Origin: GCA-003244245 sp035606945
GTDB taxonomy: Bacteria > Actinomycetota > Actinomycetes > Mycobacteriales > Pseudonocardiaceae
Length of the DNA: 64,000 nucleotides
Reading direction: 5' to 3'
Assembly: GCA_035606945.1 (NCBI GenBank)
Contig: DATNDR010000057.1
Coordinates: forward strand, 51,993-115,992
A model generated the notes under the pieces. That model saw only the letters and a list, made by a program, of their open reading frames with translations. It was not told the origin of the DNA and searched no databases. The translations under genes and the position numbers were made by a program. This document shows, in pieces, positions 26,274 to 35,232 of the stretch. Each line of letters starts with the position of its first letter. Position 1 is the stretch's first letter.

Positions 26274-26788
26274 AGTGCGATCGCTTCATTCAAGACCTCA
26301 TCCCGGACCGCAGGCTTGACAGTGGCCGCCGGCACGACATCAACGTCAACATCTAGCAAGTCGGCCAGCTCCCTCTGCAGCCCGGCCAACGACACGAGAC
26401 CAACGCCGGGGTCAAGGTCGACGAGCAGATCGATGTCACTGTTATCAGTGTCTTCGCCTCGGGCGACGCTGCCGAAGACACGCACGTTGCGTGCCCCGCG
26501 CCTAGCGGCAATCTCGGTCACCGCACGCCGGTGCCGACGAAGGCGCCGGCCAAGTCGCGTATCGGGCAGCCCAAGCTGATCCCGCGGTGCGGGGACCAGC
26601 TCAAAGGCGAGCTGATGGCCGGTAGCTTCGATCAGCTTGGCGAGGGTACGAAGACTCGGATCACGCTGGTCGCATTCATATGCGCTGATCACCGACTGTG
26701 CGACACCGGCCCGTTGCGCAAGATCGGTTTGCGACAGGCGAGCTCGACGACGAGCCTCACGGATCATCGCTCCAGAACTCGTCTTCAC
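26270..26788 (-). CDS. HTH-XRE/MNT nucleotidyltransferase fusion (antitoxin of HepT)
   Basis: The product is 172 residues from GTG 26788; ATG 26767 (MIREARRRARLSQTDL) is equally possible, with GGAG close to it. Residues 8-65 form an XRE helix-turn-helix (RLSQTDLAQRAGVAQSVISAYE), and residues 90-172 form a minimal nucleotidyltransferase with the GS-X10-DxD signature (FGSVARGEDTDNSDIDLLVD). In MntA/HepT pairs the transferase modifies and neutralises the toxin. The added HTH suggests that the same protein also autoregulates the operon. It is translated just before hepT with a 4-base overlap. Confidence 0.85.
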   Translation of the reverse strand: MKTSSGAMIREARRRARLSQTDLAQRAGVAQSVISAYECDQRDPSLRTLAKLIEATGHQLAFELVPAPRDQLGLPDTRLGRRLRRHRRAVTEIAARRGARNVRVFGSVARGEDTDNSDIDLLVDLDPGVGLVSLAGLQRELADLLDVDVDVVPAATVKPAVRDEVLNEAIAL

Positions 26789-26795
26789 CCTACCA

Positions 26796-26815
26796 GTCTA
26801 TCACGTATTGTCTAT
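26796..26815 (-). promoter_or_regulatory. Repeated hexamer upstream of the HTH-MNT gene
   Basis: GTCTAT occurs at 26796-26801 and 26810-26815 (same orientation, 14-base period) directly before the start of the HTH-MNT gene in an AT-rich stretch. This is a candidate binding site for its own XRE domain. Confidence 0.35.
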
Positions 26816-26877
26816 AGGTACGTCCTTGCTGCCGTGGCAGCTGTTTCCGACAGGCTGTCAGGCCAGCGGGCTTGGAA

Positions 26878-28638
26878 CTACGGGTACGTGTTCTCGCCGT
26901 GGCTGGTTGGCCAGCTGGTTAGCGCCGCTCGGGCGAAACTGACTCCGTCCAGCGTCGGTCGTTCTCGTCGGTCGAAATCGCGTTCATCGGTGAAGGCTCC
27001 CACTCGCCGGAGCACCGTTGCGGTGTTCCACGCAGCGTGGCAGGCCATCAAGCTTGTCAACGGGGTGCCCTCGCCGCTCGTCCAGCCGATCGCACCGAGA
27101 AGATCCGCGACGATCGCATTCAGGTCGTCCGTGACCTGGGCGGCGGTCGCGATTAGCAAAATGAGCCCGGCTTGGGTCTGGCAAGCATCGGTGGAGCGGG
27201 GCGGTGTCTTCCCAGCGAGCAGCCACCACAACGCCACCGGATCACGGCGCATGGCGCGTCCCCGAGTCGTCAGCAGAAGCTTTCCCTGACGCTTGCGCAG
27301 CAGACCCGCCTTTTGTGCCGACTCCCGCAGGCCCAGCACCGGCAACGTCTGGCTCTCGCGATTCCCCTTGCCGATCCATTCCGTCGCCAAACCAAGTTCG
27401 GTCACTGCGGCATTGACATGGACAGGTGGGAGATATCCAGCGCTGGTCAGCCTGATGCCCTCGGTGCCGACCCGGTCCAGCAGCCAAATATAGGGACGAA
27501 CCATCCGGGTTGCGGTGGCAGTGTCGACCTGCACCGGCTGATCCAAAACAGCGTTGCCGATCAGTCGCCGCAGCCGCCGTTCGCCGTCACTGGTCCTGAC
27601 CGCGTGGACAAGTTCATCGAGCGGTTCGGGAAGGTCGATCTGCGGTGTCGTGTCATCGAGGCCGAGCTCAACAAGCGCCTCGTTGATCGCGCCGATGTCG
27701 AAGGTGGTTGGTGTGAAGCAGGCGAGGTCGGCACCGTCGCCGAAGCAGCGCGCATACTCGGCAATCCCGTCAGCGTGGTCCGCGTGCGTCGGGTCGGTGG
27801 CTGCAATGATCAGCTCGTAGCCGTCGACACCGCCGCAGTCCTCGGCGGGTCCGGGCCCTCGCCCGGCCGTACAGACCGCCCGTGGTGCGTGATCCTCACG
27901 GCACATGACGGCTTCAAGCCTGATGTTGTGTTGCCAGTCGTCACCGAAATCGTAGGTATAGAAAAGCTTGTCGCCGATTTCGACCAAGACTTCGTCCAAG
28001 CGCACCTGGTCCTCGGGAACGCCGGCCTCGTCCTCCTCCACCTCGAACGGACACAAGTAGTACTCCGTGTCATGGCTGTAGTATTGCGGCCCACAACCAA
28101 ACCGATGCAGATGAGTGTCGGTCCAGCCGAACGCGGCCTGGATTACGTCATGGAAATCATCGAGGAACAAGTCGGACGCGACCTCAAGACGACGCCACAG
28201 CGGCGGTCTGGTTCCCTTAAGGTCGATACGAACCCGATAGGTGACGACGTCAAGACGACGTGGGCGCCGTCGTGATGGCGGTGTCGACCGCCTGAACGCA
28301 TCGACACCGCCCGACCCACCATCGAGGACCCGGCGCAACACATCCTGGAGTTCACCAGCGCCGATACCGGACACCGCGCCGGCGAGTTGGCTCAGCAGGC
28401 TGTCCACCTCGGCAGTGGTTCGGTCGTGATCTCCGCCCCGTGCCACGGGTGTCACCGTACGCAGCAGCTGGTATCTCGCTGCGACGACCCCGCCATGCCC
28501 GAGCTGACTGAAGTCATGAGCGCACCAATGGCGAACATGCTGCTGTCGTTCAAATGGAGCGTTCACCGAGTCCGAACTGGCCTGATCCACGAACCCACGG
28601 CCGGGTCCTTTCTGGCCGGCGACGCCGCCCACATCCAC
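26878..28638 (-). CDS. Plasmid pRiA4b ORF-3 family protein
   Basis: The open frame encodes up to 586 residues; the first 60-70 look non-conserved, and a later GTG (near 28450) may be the true start. The PRiA4_ORF3 domain is clear: VTYRVRIDLKGTRPPLWRRLEV, LDDFHDVIQAAFGWTDTHLHRF, YDFGDDWQHNIRLE and GVDGYELI. A long C-terminal half (about 330-586) is helical and Cys-poor, with DLLGAIGWTSGEGTP; a fragment of it also occurs at 370-432. The family is common on plasmids and islands, and its biochemical role is unknown. It lies between a toxin-antitoxin pair and a broken integrase, which fits an older mobile element. Confidence 0.8.
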   Translation of the reverse strand: MDVGGVAGQKGPGRGFVDQASSDSVNAPFERQQHVRHWCAHDFSQLGHGGVVAARYQLLRTVTPVARGGDHDRTTAEVDSLLSQLAGAVSGIGAGELQDVLRRVLDGGSGGVDAFRRSTPPSRRRPRRLDVVTYRVRIDLKGTRPPLWRRLEVASDLFLDDFHDVIQAAFGWTDTHLHRFGCGPQYYSHDTEYYLCPFEVEEDEAGVPEDQVRLDEVLVEIGDKLFYTYDFGDDWQHNIRLEAVMCREDHAPRAVCTAGRGPGPAEDCGGVDGYELIIAATDPTHADHADGIAEYARCFGDGADLACFTPTTFDIGAINEALVELGLDDTTPQIDLPEPLDELVHAVRTSDGERRLRRLIGNAVLDQPVQVDTATATRMVRPYIWLLDRVGTEGIRLTSAGYLPPVHVNAAVTELGLATEWIGKGNRESQTLPVLGLRESAQKAGLLRKRQGKLLLTTRGRAMRRDPVALWWLLAGKTPPRSTDACQTQAGLILLIATAAQVTDDLNAIVADLLGAIGWTSGEGTPLTSLMACHAAWNTATVLRRVGAFTDERDFDRRERPTLDGVSFARAALTSWPTSHGENTYP

Positions 28639-28727
28639 TCCCCGCCGGCGGTCCGCGCACCAGCCAACTGTCGCTCGCTGGTGATCGTCAGTGTGGAGAT
28701 CACAATCACCAGATAGAAGAAGGCGTC

Positions 28728-29381
28728 ATGAACAACCAGGGTGTGATCTTCAAACGGTGCGGTTGCCAGGACACCGCAAGCGGGCGGCCACTCGGCAAAA
28801 GTTGTCCCCGGCTGGCCCAAGGCAGACATGGGAGTTGGTATTTCCATGTGTCGGTAACCAATTTGATGGGTCGGCGCGAGCGGGTGCGTAGGGGCGGCTA
28901 CCAGAGGAGGGCGGCAACTCGCCAGGCTCGGGATGAGGTGCTGGGCCGGTCGCGGGAGGGTCAAACCAGCCACGCGTGGACACTCGCCCGATGGTTGCGG
29001 TATTGGCTGTCCGCTCGGGGCGGAATCCGGCCCACCACGCGGCTGTCGCACACCCAGTACATCGACCGGTTTCTCATCCCGCACCTGGGCACAATCCGGC
29101 TGGCGGAACTTACTGGCCGACAGCTGACCGTGTTTTTTGGGGCCGTCGCGCAGGAAACCAACCGGTTCGGCCAACCGCACACGCATATTCATCAACCGCC
29201 ACATCGACCCGCTGCACCCCGGGTTCCTCACCCACCGTTTGGTGGACACCCGAACGATCAGCGTCCGTGGCAACCGCGAGGCAACCACATGACAACAACC
29301 GTCCACACCGGACTCGATGAACAGCTATCTCCGCAGCTTAAAGTGGCGCGCCCGAAGAGATTCGAACTCCCAACCTTCTGA
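28728..29381 (+). pseudogene. Truncated tyrosine-recombinase (integrase), N-terminal part
   Basis: ATG 28728 with AGAAGAAGG upstream begins MNNQGVIFKRCGCQD. The N-terminal arm-binding (SWYFHVSVTN..RVRRGGYQRR) and SAM-like core-binding domains (TLARWLRYWLSARGG, RLSHTQYIDRFLIPHLGTIRLAELTGRQL) are recognisable up to about residue 145. After that the sequence turns to unrelated Pro/His-rich code and stops inside the left attachment repeat. The catalytic domain with its R-H-R-Y residues is absent. It is probably the integrase of an older element that used the same tRNA and was cut off by the arrival of the current element. Confidence 0.75.
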
Positions 29382-29390
29382 TCCGTAGTC
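29345..29390 (+). repeat. Left attachment site of the AICE (copy of the tRNA-Arg 3' half)
   Basis: These 46 bases are identical to 43531-43576. They match the 3' half of the tRNA-Arg(ACG) gene, from the anticodon loop to just past the 3' end, but the 5' half is missing, so this is not a tRNA gene. The identity stops sharply on both sides. Confidence 0.95.
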
Positions 29391-29979
29391 GGAAGCAGTA
29401 CCCACCACGACGTGCGTATTAGTCCGTGGTCGCACCTTATCTTCGGGTTGGGTCCGAGGATGTGCGCGGCCGTCCATAGTCGTTGATGTACCAACTGATG
29501 TAGATCGGGAGGATCTTCGGTAGTGGGCGCTGACTGGTGATCTGTCGGCTGCCAAACATCTGATTCTCGGTCAGGTGCTTCTCCCCCAGCCTCTCCGCAG
29601 CGATCACAGATCTTGCATGCCGGGACTGGGTGCATCCCGTCGGCAGTGCCCGACCACCCGGTGCCCCGGGGACAACATCCCGCCCCACCGCCGGCCGAAC
29701 TCGCCATGCTTGTCCCCGAGGCACCGGGTAGTAGCCCCCTGTCGTCGAGGAAACCCGCAAGCCGGGCTTGGGTGATCTGTGACCCGACACGCAATGGGTA
29801 AGCCGCAGCGGCAGCGTTCGCTCCATAGTGTTAGCATGACGGCGCCACTCCGGCTTCCGGCCACGGTCTCTGCGGCTGCGGTGATGGCAGAACGCCAGTT
29901 AACGCCAGTATTCGGCGCGCGCGAGCTGGGCAAAGGGATCTGCCCGCGCATCATCTTCGAATTCACGGAGGGATGCGCC
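29391..29979. other. Left end of the element, no supported gene
   Basis: Frames on both strands are open but lack a start with an RBS and familiar motifs. The stretch around 29600 (gatcacagatcttgcatgc) recurs in similar form near 31124 in the same orientation; the pair could be ends of a lost insertion. Confidence 0.4.
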
Positions 29980-30177
29980 ATGTCTAAATCCCAGAGGCGT
30001 AAGTCCATGTACTTGATCGACGTTAGATGGATCGTTCTCACGGTGGCCGTGATCGGATCCGGGGTCGCCGCGGCATTCACCCCAGTCCTGGTCAGCCCTA
30101 TTCTGGTTTCCGCAGCTGTCGGCACGCTGTTCTGGGTCATACTTCATCTTGGCGAACATCCCACCAACGAGGACTGA
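29980..30177 (+). CDS. Small membrane protein
   Basis: ATG 29980 follows GGAGGGAT and gives 65 residues. A basic start (MSKSQRRKSM) is followed by two hydrophobic segments (WIVLTVAVIGSGVAAAF and PILVSAAVGTLFWVILHL) and an acidic end (GEHPTNED). Two-span membrane topology is likely. No family was recognised. It is part of the element's cargo. Confidence 0.5.
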   Translation: MSKSQRRKSMYLIDVRWIVLTVAVIGSGVAAAFTPVLVSPILVSAAVGTLFWVILHLGEHPTNED

Positions 30178-31441
30178 CAGTGGTGCCGGGCCAAGACAAT
30201 CCCGACGAGGCGCGAGGGGATAAGATCATTTACAAGCAAGCCAGTGTGAACGCTGATCAGCCGTGCCTTGACTAGTCCGACGTTGCCGCTGGCTGCCACT
30301 GACCTATTTGCGGTATGCCAATACAAATCGACCGGTGCGGGGTCATCAGGCTGTTTCCGCTGACGGTGATCGCACATCTGAGTCCCAGCTTGGAAGATCG
30401 GGGATGGATCATAGTTCTGACCAGCAAAATGCTGACCTGTGGGAATCCGGCGACAGATGACAGGAGTGACCGTGATTGACCACTAGTGACCGTGAGAACG
30501 GGCACGCGGAGGGCACGAGTCAAAATCACCAGACAACCGGGCGCAGCCTGCCGCACGACATTAGGGCGGAAGCGGGTATCCCGTCGCGTCGGCAAGCTTG
30601 CCTCGAAGCGGACCAGGTGCAGGGGGTCCATGTGGAGCACCCAGCGGCTGAACGACATGGACCCCCTGCACCTGGTCGGCTACGCCTCCGGCGCCGACGC
30701 GACGGGATACCCGCGCCCTGGTGCCCCCCACTATCCAGTCCCAGTCCGGGAGCCATCCCGGAGCGAGGCCCGCCGGAGGCACGCGTGTTGATTTGGAGCT
30801 TGGAAACTACATGACCTAGGTGCGTCCCCGTCTCGGCGGCATCGTCGAACAGCAGGTGCGCCAGCCTGATCAACTCAGCGTTTCTGCACACGTAGCCAAT
30901 GCGGCGCCGGTTGTGCGTGGAGAGGCCGGCGGAGGAATCGCGGAATAGCTGCAGTCCGCGTTGGGTGAGCAGCTCGTGGGCCAGCGCCTCGGGTTCCGGT
31001 TGCGGGATGGGTTTGCCTCAGGAGATCCAGTCGATGATGGTCCCGAGTGTTCCGCCTTCAGTCCGCCATTGGCGGTGGTTCCCGGTGAGTCCCCGCGTGA
31101 ACGGGCACGTAAGGAGCACAAACCATGATCACGGATCTTGCACGCTGGGGCTCGTGTGGTAGCCCTGGGGAGGTCGACGGGAGGCCACACCCTGCCCACC
31201 CACCCCCAGCCCAGGGGCTGCCCTGTGGCCGGCCATCCCGGAGATTTGCCCGCCCGGCGAGGGCACGTTTTGTTTGGACCGGGCTGCGGTAGCTGACGTA
31301 ACGCGGCTGGGAGGTCGCAGGTCAGGGCTTTGATGGTCGGAAGGGCCGTCGAACAAAACGGGCGCCCCCAGCCGGGTCGGACTAGGCTCGATCCCAGCGC
31401 GCACCCACCACCCCGGGGGGTGCCGGAAGGAGAACGACACA
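30178..31441. other. 1.26-kb stretch without a supported gene
   Basis: Apart from the nested inverted repeat at 30572-30714, no gene is evident. The minus strand at about 30800-31020 reads PEALAHELLTQRGLQLFRD and RRRIGYVCRNAELIRLAHLL, which looks like a coding remnant without start or context. Confidence 0.4.
30572..30714. repeat. Nested 143-bp inverted repeat
   Basis: Outer arms of 22 bp (30572-30593 and 30693-30714) and inner arms of 23 bp (30611-30633 and 30655-30677) are both perfect inverted repeats, separated by unpaired 17- and 15-base bulges and a 21-base loop. Such a structure could form a long RNA hairpin or cruciform. It codes for nothing recognisable. Confidence 0.9.
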
Positions 31442-31612
31442 ATGGGTCTGGCGGATAAGGCCGGCAACAAGGCCGAAGAGCTCAAGGGTAAGGGCAAAGA
31501 GGCCACCGGTCAGGCGACCGACGACCCCGGGCTTGAGGCTGAGGGCAAAACGGATCAGGCCAAGGGCAACCTCAAGCAGGCCGGCGAAAAAATCAAAGAC
31601 ACCTTCAAGTAG
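31442..31612 (+). CDS. CsbD family small stress protein
   Basis: ATG 31442 follows GGAAGGAG and gives 56 residues. The sequence GLADKAGNKAEELKGKGKEA followed by GLEAEGKTDQAKGNLKQAGEKIKDTFK is the standard CsbD pattern: very hydrophilic, Lys/Glu-rich, without aromatic residues until the end. The family is induced by general stress, and its molecular role is unknown. A strong terminator hairpin follows. It is carried as cargo of the integrative element. Confidence 0.9.
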   Translation: MGLADKAGNKAEELKGKGKEATGQATDDPGLEAEGKTDQAKGNLKQAGEKIKDTFK

Positions 31613-31627
31613 ACGTGCCTCTCCCGA

Positions 31628-31660
31628 GAAGGGTGCACCCGGACTCCGGGCGCACCCTTC
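31628..31660 (+). terminator. Terminator hairpin of the CsbD gene
   Basis: GAAGGGTGC (31628-31636) pairs perfectly with GCACCCTTC (31652-31660), and the inner bases extend the stem (CCGG/CCGG). It starts 16 bases after the stop codon. Confidence 0.8.
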
Positions 31661-31784
31661 ACACGTCCCTCAACTTCCGCAGACCACCCCGGGTGTAGAC
31701 AGACGCAGGCAGGTAAGACAGCCACGTGACCCGCAGCCTGCGGTACCCGACCGACCGCCGCGTCCCCGGGTGCGAACGCCGGCG

Positions 31785-31943
31785 TCAGTAGTAGTGCCGT
31801 CGCCCACCGATCCCTCGTCCGACCATACCGAGCAGCAACAGGATCACGCCCACCACGATCAGGATGTACCCCAGGTAGGACAAAATGGGGATCGGAATCA
31901 GGAACCCGAACACTACGACCAAGATAATGCCGAGAACGATCAC
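31785..31943 (-). CDS. DUF6131-type small membrane protein
   Basis: GTG 31943 with GGGAGG upstream gives 52 residues. Two hydrophobic spans (IVLGIILVVVFGFLIPIPIL and YILIVVGVILLLLGMVG) are followed by GRGIGGRRHYY at the C-terminus. That end and the size match a small actinobacterial membrane family (DUF6131) often found near stress genes. It faces the CsbD gene. Confidence 0.8.
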   Translation of the reverse strand: MIVLGIILVVVFGFLIPIPILSYLGYILIVVGVILLLLGMVGRGIGGRRHYY

Positions 31944-32624
31944 GATGCCTCCCGCGAACTCCGGCTACTTTTACTGTGATGTTACGGCACAGTCACGGAT
32001 TCGTTCCTTCATCCCGCGCGCTTCCTGGGCTCGAAGGGGCTAGCAGCCTGCTATTCGCTCGCGAGCTGGGCCAGACCACTGGGACGCCGCTGCATCTCGC
32101 TGGCCTCGCTCCCGCGTCATAGCGCCCTCGTTGCAAGCCACCGACCTGCTGGAGCGTTCGATACCTACCCCACCTTGACCGATGCCCTAGCGGCCCTGTC
32201 CGACTGGCTTGTCACCGCCTCCGGGTTCGTGATTCCGTAAACGTTGGAGGGATTGGCTCGCACCGGATGTGCTCCGTCGCCTCGGAACCTGTGTGCCTAA
32301 ATACGCTGGTTCACGTAGCGCCTAAGGCACGGGTTCCCGTGGACCACCGCGCCCGGCCGGGGTCGACCCGCGCGAGCACGGCCGCCAGGCCGCGCGCAGC
32401 AAGCGGGATCGCCCCCGAGCCGGACCGCAGGCAGCGTCCCCACGCGCCCATCCCGCGCCGCCGCAGGCGGCGTGCTTGATCCCATAGAGGACAATTCGGC
32501 AACACACGCGGTGTAACGCGGTGTGTGGTCCCGGCTGATTGTTGACACGCCGGTCCCAGCTGATGCTTGAGCGTCAGGGGCCTGATCGACTTTCCTGTCG
32601 CCGTCCGATGTGGGCGGTGAGGGG
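31944..32624. other. Intergenic within the element, no gene seen
   Basis: About 680 bases with many stops in all frames or only short, motif-free frames. This looks like decayed DNA between the small membrane gene and the transposase remnant. Confidence 0.4.
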
Positions 32625-32850
32625 GTGAGATTGGCTCTGGTCAACTTGTCTGTTGTCGAACAGCGCTACCGTGCCGTGTTAGCCGTCGAGCGCGGTGAAC
32701 CCAAGATCGTGGTGGCGGCCCAGTGGGGTGCCGCGTCAAACCCTGCATAGCTGGTTAACCCGATACCGTGACTCGGGATTATCGGGGCTGATGGACCGGT
32801 CGTCGCCCGCGGTACCGCCGCCAACGCCCTCCAAGAGCTGCGCCGGTCAC
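32625..32850 (+). pseudogene. N-terminal remnant of an IS481-type transposase
   Basis: GTG 32625 opens a frame reading LSVVEQRYRAVLAVERGEPK and VVAAQWG, the HTH start of IS481-family transposases. The continuation VPRQTLHSWLTRYRDSGLSG lies in another frame; one missing G in the GGGG run near 32728-32731 would join them. After DRSS the homology ends and there is no DDE domain, so it is a relic in any case. Confidence 0.75.
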
Positions 32851-32965
32851 CGACTCGGCAACAGGGTGAAAACCTGCCAACGACGCCAGGAGCGGCCCGC
32901 GGCATAGATGAGGCGGACGAACACCTGGCGATCCAGGGCCCGTCCGCCTCGATAGTCCCGCTCGT

Positions 32966-33445
32966 CTACGCAGCTTCTCGACTTCCGTCGAGCACGCCAA
33001 AACCGACGAACAGGCTCACAATAGCGACCGCCAGGTTAAGAAGGTTATTCCCGTTAATACCGGCGGAGATGGACAGCAAACCCCAGTAACCCAGAAAACC
33101 CAGCACGGTTAATATCAGAAAGACAATACCGAGTGCAAGATTCACTCCCTGATTGCCGGCGGGGGTTAGTGTGAATGCTCCCATCAGCCAAAACAGCCCA
33201 CAAATGACGAATGCGACGCTGTGGAAGCCGTTCCACTGGAATATTCCAAAAATGTAGTGGTCCGTCATCTCGGCAAAGCAGCAGTGCAAGGATCCTGTGC
33301 CGATGCCTGCCAGGAAGAACCCGATGATCCCAAGGACTATCGCGACGATGCCGATGATTAACGACCAAGTCTGGCCGGGCGACCTCGGCCCCGGCCTACT
33401 GCGGTGCTTGATTCCGAATTTCTCCTCTGGGCTAACGGTAGTCAT
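32966..33445 (-). CDS. DUF4383-like integral membrane protein
   Basis: ATG 33445 is preferred over 33451 because AAGGGG is then properly spaced; 159 residues. After a basic N-terminus there are four hydrophobic segments (LIIGIVAIVLGIIGFFLAGI; VAFVICGLFWLMGAFTL; NLALGIVFLILTVLGFLGYWG; LLNLAVAIVSLFVGFGV). The layout and motifs such as GNQGVNLALGIVFLILTVLGF fit DUF4383 membrane proteins. The function is unknown. It is cargo of the element. Confidence 0.75.
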   Translation of the reverse strand: MTTVSPEEKFGIKHRSRPGPRSPGQTWSLIIGIVAIVLGIIGFFLAGIGTGSLHCCFAEMTDHYIFGIFQWNGFHSVAFVICGLFWLMGAFTLTPAGNQGVNLALGIVFLILTVLGFLGYWGLLSISAGINGNNLLNLAVAIVSLFVGFGVLDGSREAA

Positions 33446-33838
33446 GCCCATTCCCCTTCGCTCGACTTGGCGACTCGCTGCCCGTCAGGCGCACCAGCGG
33501 TCTGACTAGCCTGTCCACGAACCTGACCTCCCGGCAATCAACGCTCACCATGACCGCATCGCCTCGCAGCGAGGGCCAAGCCAACACTGCGGGTTCCCGA
33601 CCAGCTGCGAGACGCGGTCGAGCATCAGCTAAGCCGCCCTGATCGGGTGAAGCCGACGCTCCTATGCCTAGATCAACGCCGGGCTGAACGGGTAGTTATG
33701 GACTGCTGGTCATCACTAGCCTCCCCCGCGGTCAGAATTGACCATGTCAGTTTGATGTTATTGAACAATCGTGTCAAACAGCTGCTGCACCGACATCGAG
33801 CCAGTTTCGGCAACGGATGCGTCCGTTAAAGTGGTGCG
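33446..33838. other. Intergenic region upstream of the HTH regulator
   Basis: No gene is supported. The stretch 33739-33790 is AT-richer (TTGACC at 33739-33744) and probably holds the regulator's promoter. Confidence 0.35.
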
Positions 33839-34567
33839 ATGGATGCCCCGAGTACGTCCTCCGGCGGCCCCGATCACTTGCCTGCGGCGGCCATACTGGC
33901 GGCCGCTGCCGCCCTAAGCGACGAGCTGCGACGGCAGATGTATGCCTACATTCGCCAGGCTCGCCGCCCGGTCAGCCGGGAGGAGGCCGCCGAGTGGGTG
34001 GGCATCTCGCGCAAGTTGGCCGCCTTCCATTTGGACAAGTTGGTGGAAGTGGGGCTGCTGCGGGCGCACTACGAGCGGGTCGACGGGATCCGCAAGGTGG
34101 GGCGCGCGCCGAAGCTCTATGAGCCGGCCGACGCTGAGCTGCAGATCAGCATCCCGGCCCGGGAACATGATCTGCTGGCCGACATTCTCATCGATGCCCT
34201 GCTCGCTAAAGATCAGAACAAGACCGGTCAGGAGGCGGCTATCCAGGTCGCCCGCCAGCGTGGCGCAGCGCTCGGCGCCGCCGAATCGAAACGGGCCCGG
34301 CCGGGGCGCCTGGGTGCAGAGCGCGCGCTGACGCTGGCCGCCGGGACGCTGGGCCGGCACGGCTTCGAACCCCACAGGACCTCCCCCACCCAGCTTCGGT
34401 TGTGCAACTGCCCGTTTCATCCACTGGCAAGCAAGGCGCCCCAATTGGTCTGTAGTATCAACCACGCGTTCCTTGCCGGCTTCATTGACGCGTTGGGTGC
34501 GTCCACCGTCATGGTCGTACTGGCGCCTCGCGCTGGTGAGTGCTGCGTCGAGCTCGCCGCCGAGTGA
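33839..34567 (+). CDS. Helix-turn-helix regulator with a Cys-rich C-terminal sensor region
   Basis: The product is 242 residues. An ArsR/MarR-like winged helix occupies residues 20-95 (LSDELRRQMYAYIRQA, VSREEAAEWVGISRKLAAFHLDKLVEVGLL). The C-terminal part has CNCPFHPLA, then VCSINHAF and GECCVEL. This spacing (C-x-C-P-F-H ... C ... C) resembles SufR-like regulators that bind an Fe-S cluster, or metal sensors. The target genes are unknown. It is flanked by transposase remnants inside the element, so it may control element cargo or be a passenger. Confidence 0.75.
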   Translation: MDAPSTSSGGPDHLPAAAILAAAAALSDELRRQMYAYIRQARRPVSREEAAEWVGISRKLAAFHLDKLVEVGLLRAHYERVDGIRKVGRAPKLYEPADAELQISIPAREHDLLADILIDALLAKDQNKTGQEAAIQVARQRGAALGAAESKRARPGRLGAERALTLAAGTLGRHGFEPHRTSPTQLRLCNCPFHPLASKAPQLVCSINHAFLAGFIDALGASTVMVVLAPRAGECCVELAAE

Positions 34568-34614
34568 AATCACCAGCGTGATTGAGCTAAACCGGGTTCG
34601 AGCCGCGATAGGTC

Positions 34615-35210
34615 AAGGCCCGCAGGTCTAGGGTGATCGAGGATGACGAATACGTAGATCCGTTGGAGTGTCACCGCGCAGTCGACATGGAAAAAGTCGC
34701 AGGCCAGCATCGTCGACGCCCGGGCGTGCAGGAACTGTCGCAGGTCGTGCCGGAGGGATCCGCAACCGCCGCAGGACGCGGCGGACTGTGGATGCTCCCA
34801 CGCGGTAACCGAGTTTGCGCAACTCGCCGTAGATTCTCCTGTATCCCCAGCTTGGGTTCTCCCGAGTCATGCGCTCGATCAGCACCGGCCACCGCATCCT
34901 TGACCGGCGGACGCCCGACGCGGTGGGGATAGGTCCACTTGTTGGCCACCAAGCGACGATGCCAGCGCAAGATTGCGCCCGGCGTGACTAATCGATGCAC
35001 TCGCAGCAACGGTGGCAACCGTCGGACCCGGGCAGCGAATATCGCGCCATCGGCCCAATCCAGGCGAGGCCTCGGGTTGGTTCTGCGCAGCACGGCCACT
35101 TCGCGGCGCAGCACCAAGAAGTTCGATGTCTTTAGACGCTGGCGAGCGGCCCAGCATCATCAACAGATTCAGCAGGTGGAGGAAGATCAGGTAGAGCAGA
35201 CGCAACGCGA
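34615..35210 (-). pseudogene. Decayed integrase-core (IS3-like) transposase
   Basis: Pieces of one transposase are spread over two or more frames on the minus strand: LRREVAVLRRTNPRPRLDWAD, LVTPGAILRWHRRLVANKWTYPHR, MTRENPSWGYRRIYGELRKLGY, VGASTVRRVLRRLRIPP and MLACDFFHVDCAVTLQRIYVFV with the first catalytic Asp. The remainder of the DDE domain is missing. It is a relic with frameshifts and no recognisable terminal repeats. Confidence 0.8.
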
Positions 35211-35232
35211 CAGCGCACGATCATGTCCGGAG

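Noticed and set aside
29345..29390. Possible second tRNA-Arg gene
   Set aside because: Only the 3' half is present; no acceptor 5' strand or D-arm precedes it. It is an attachment-site copy.
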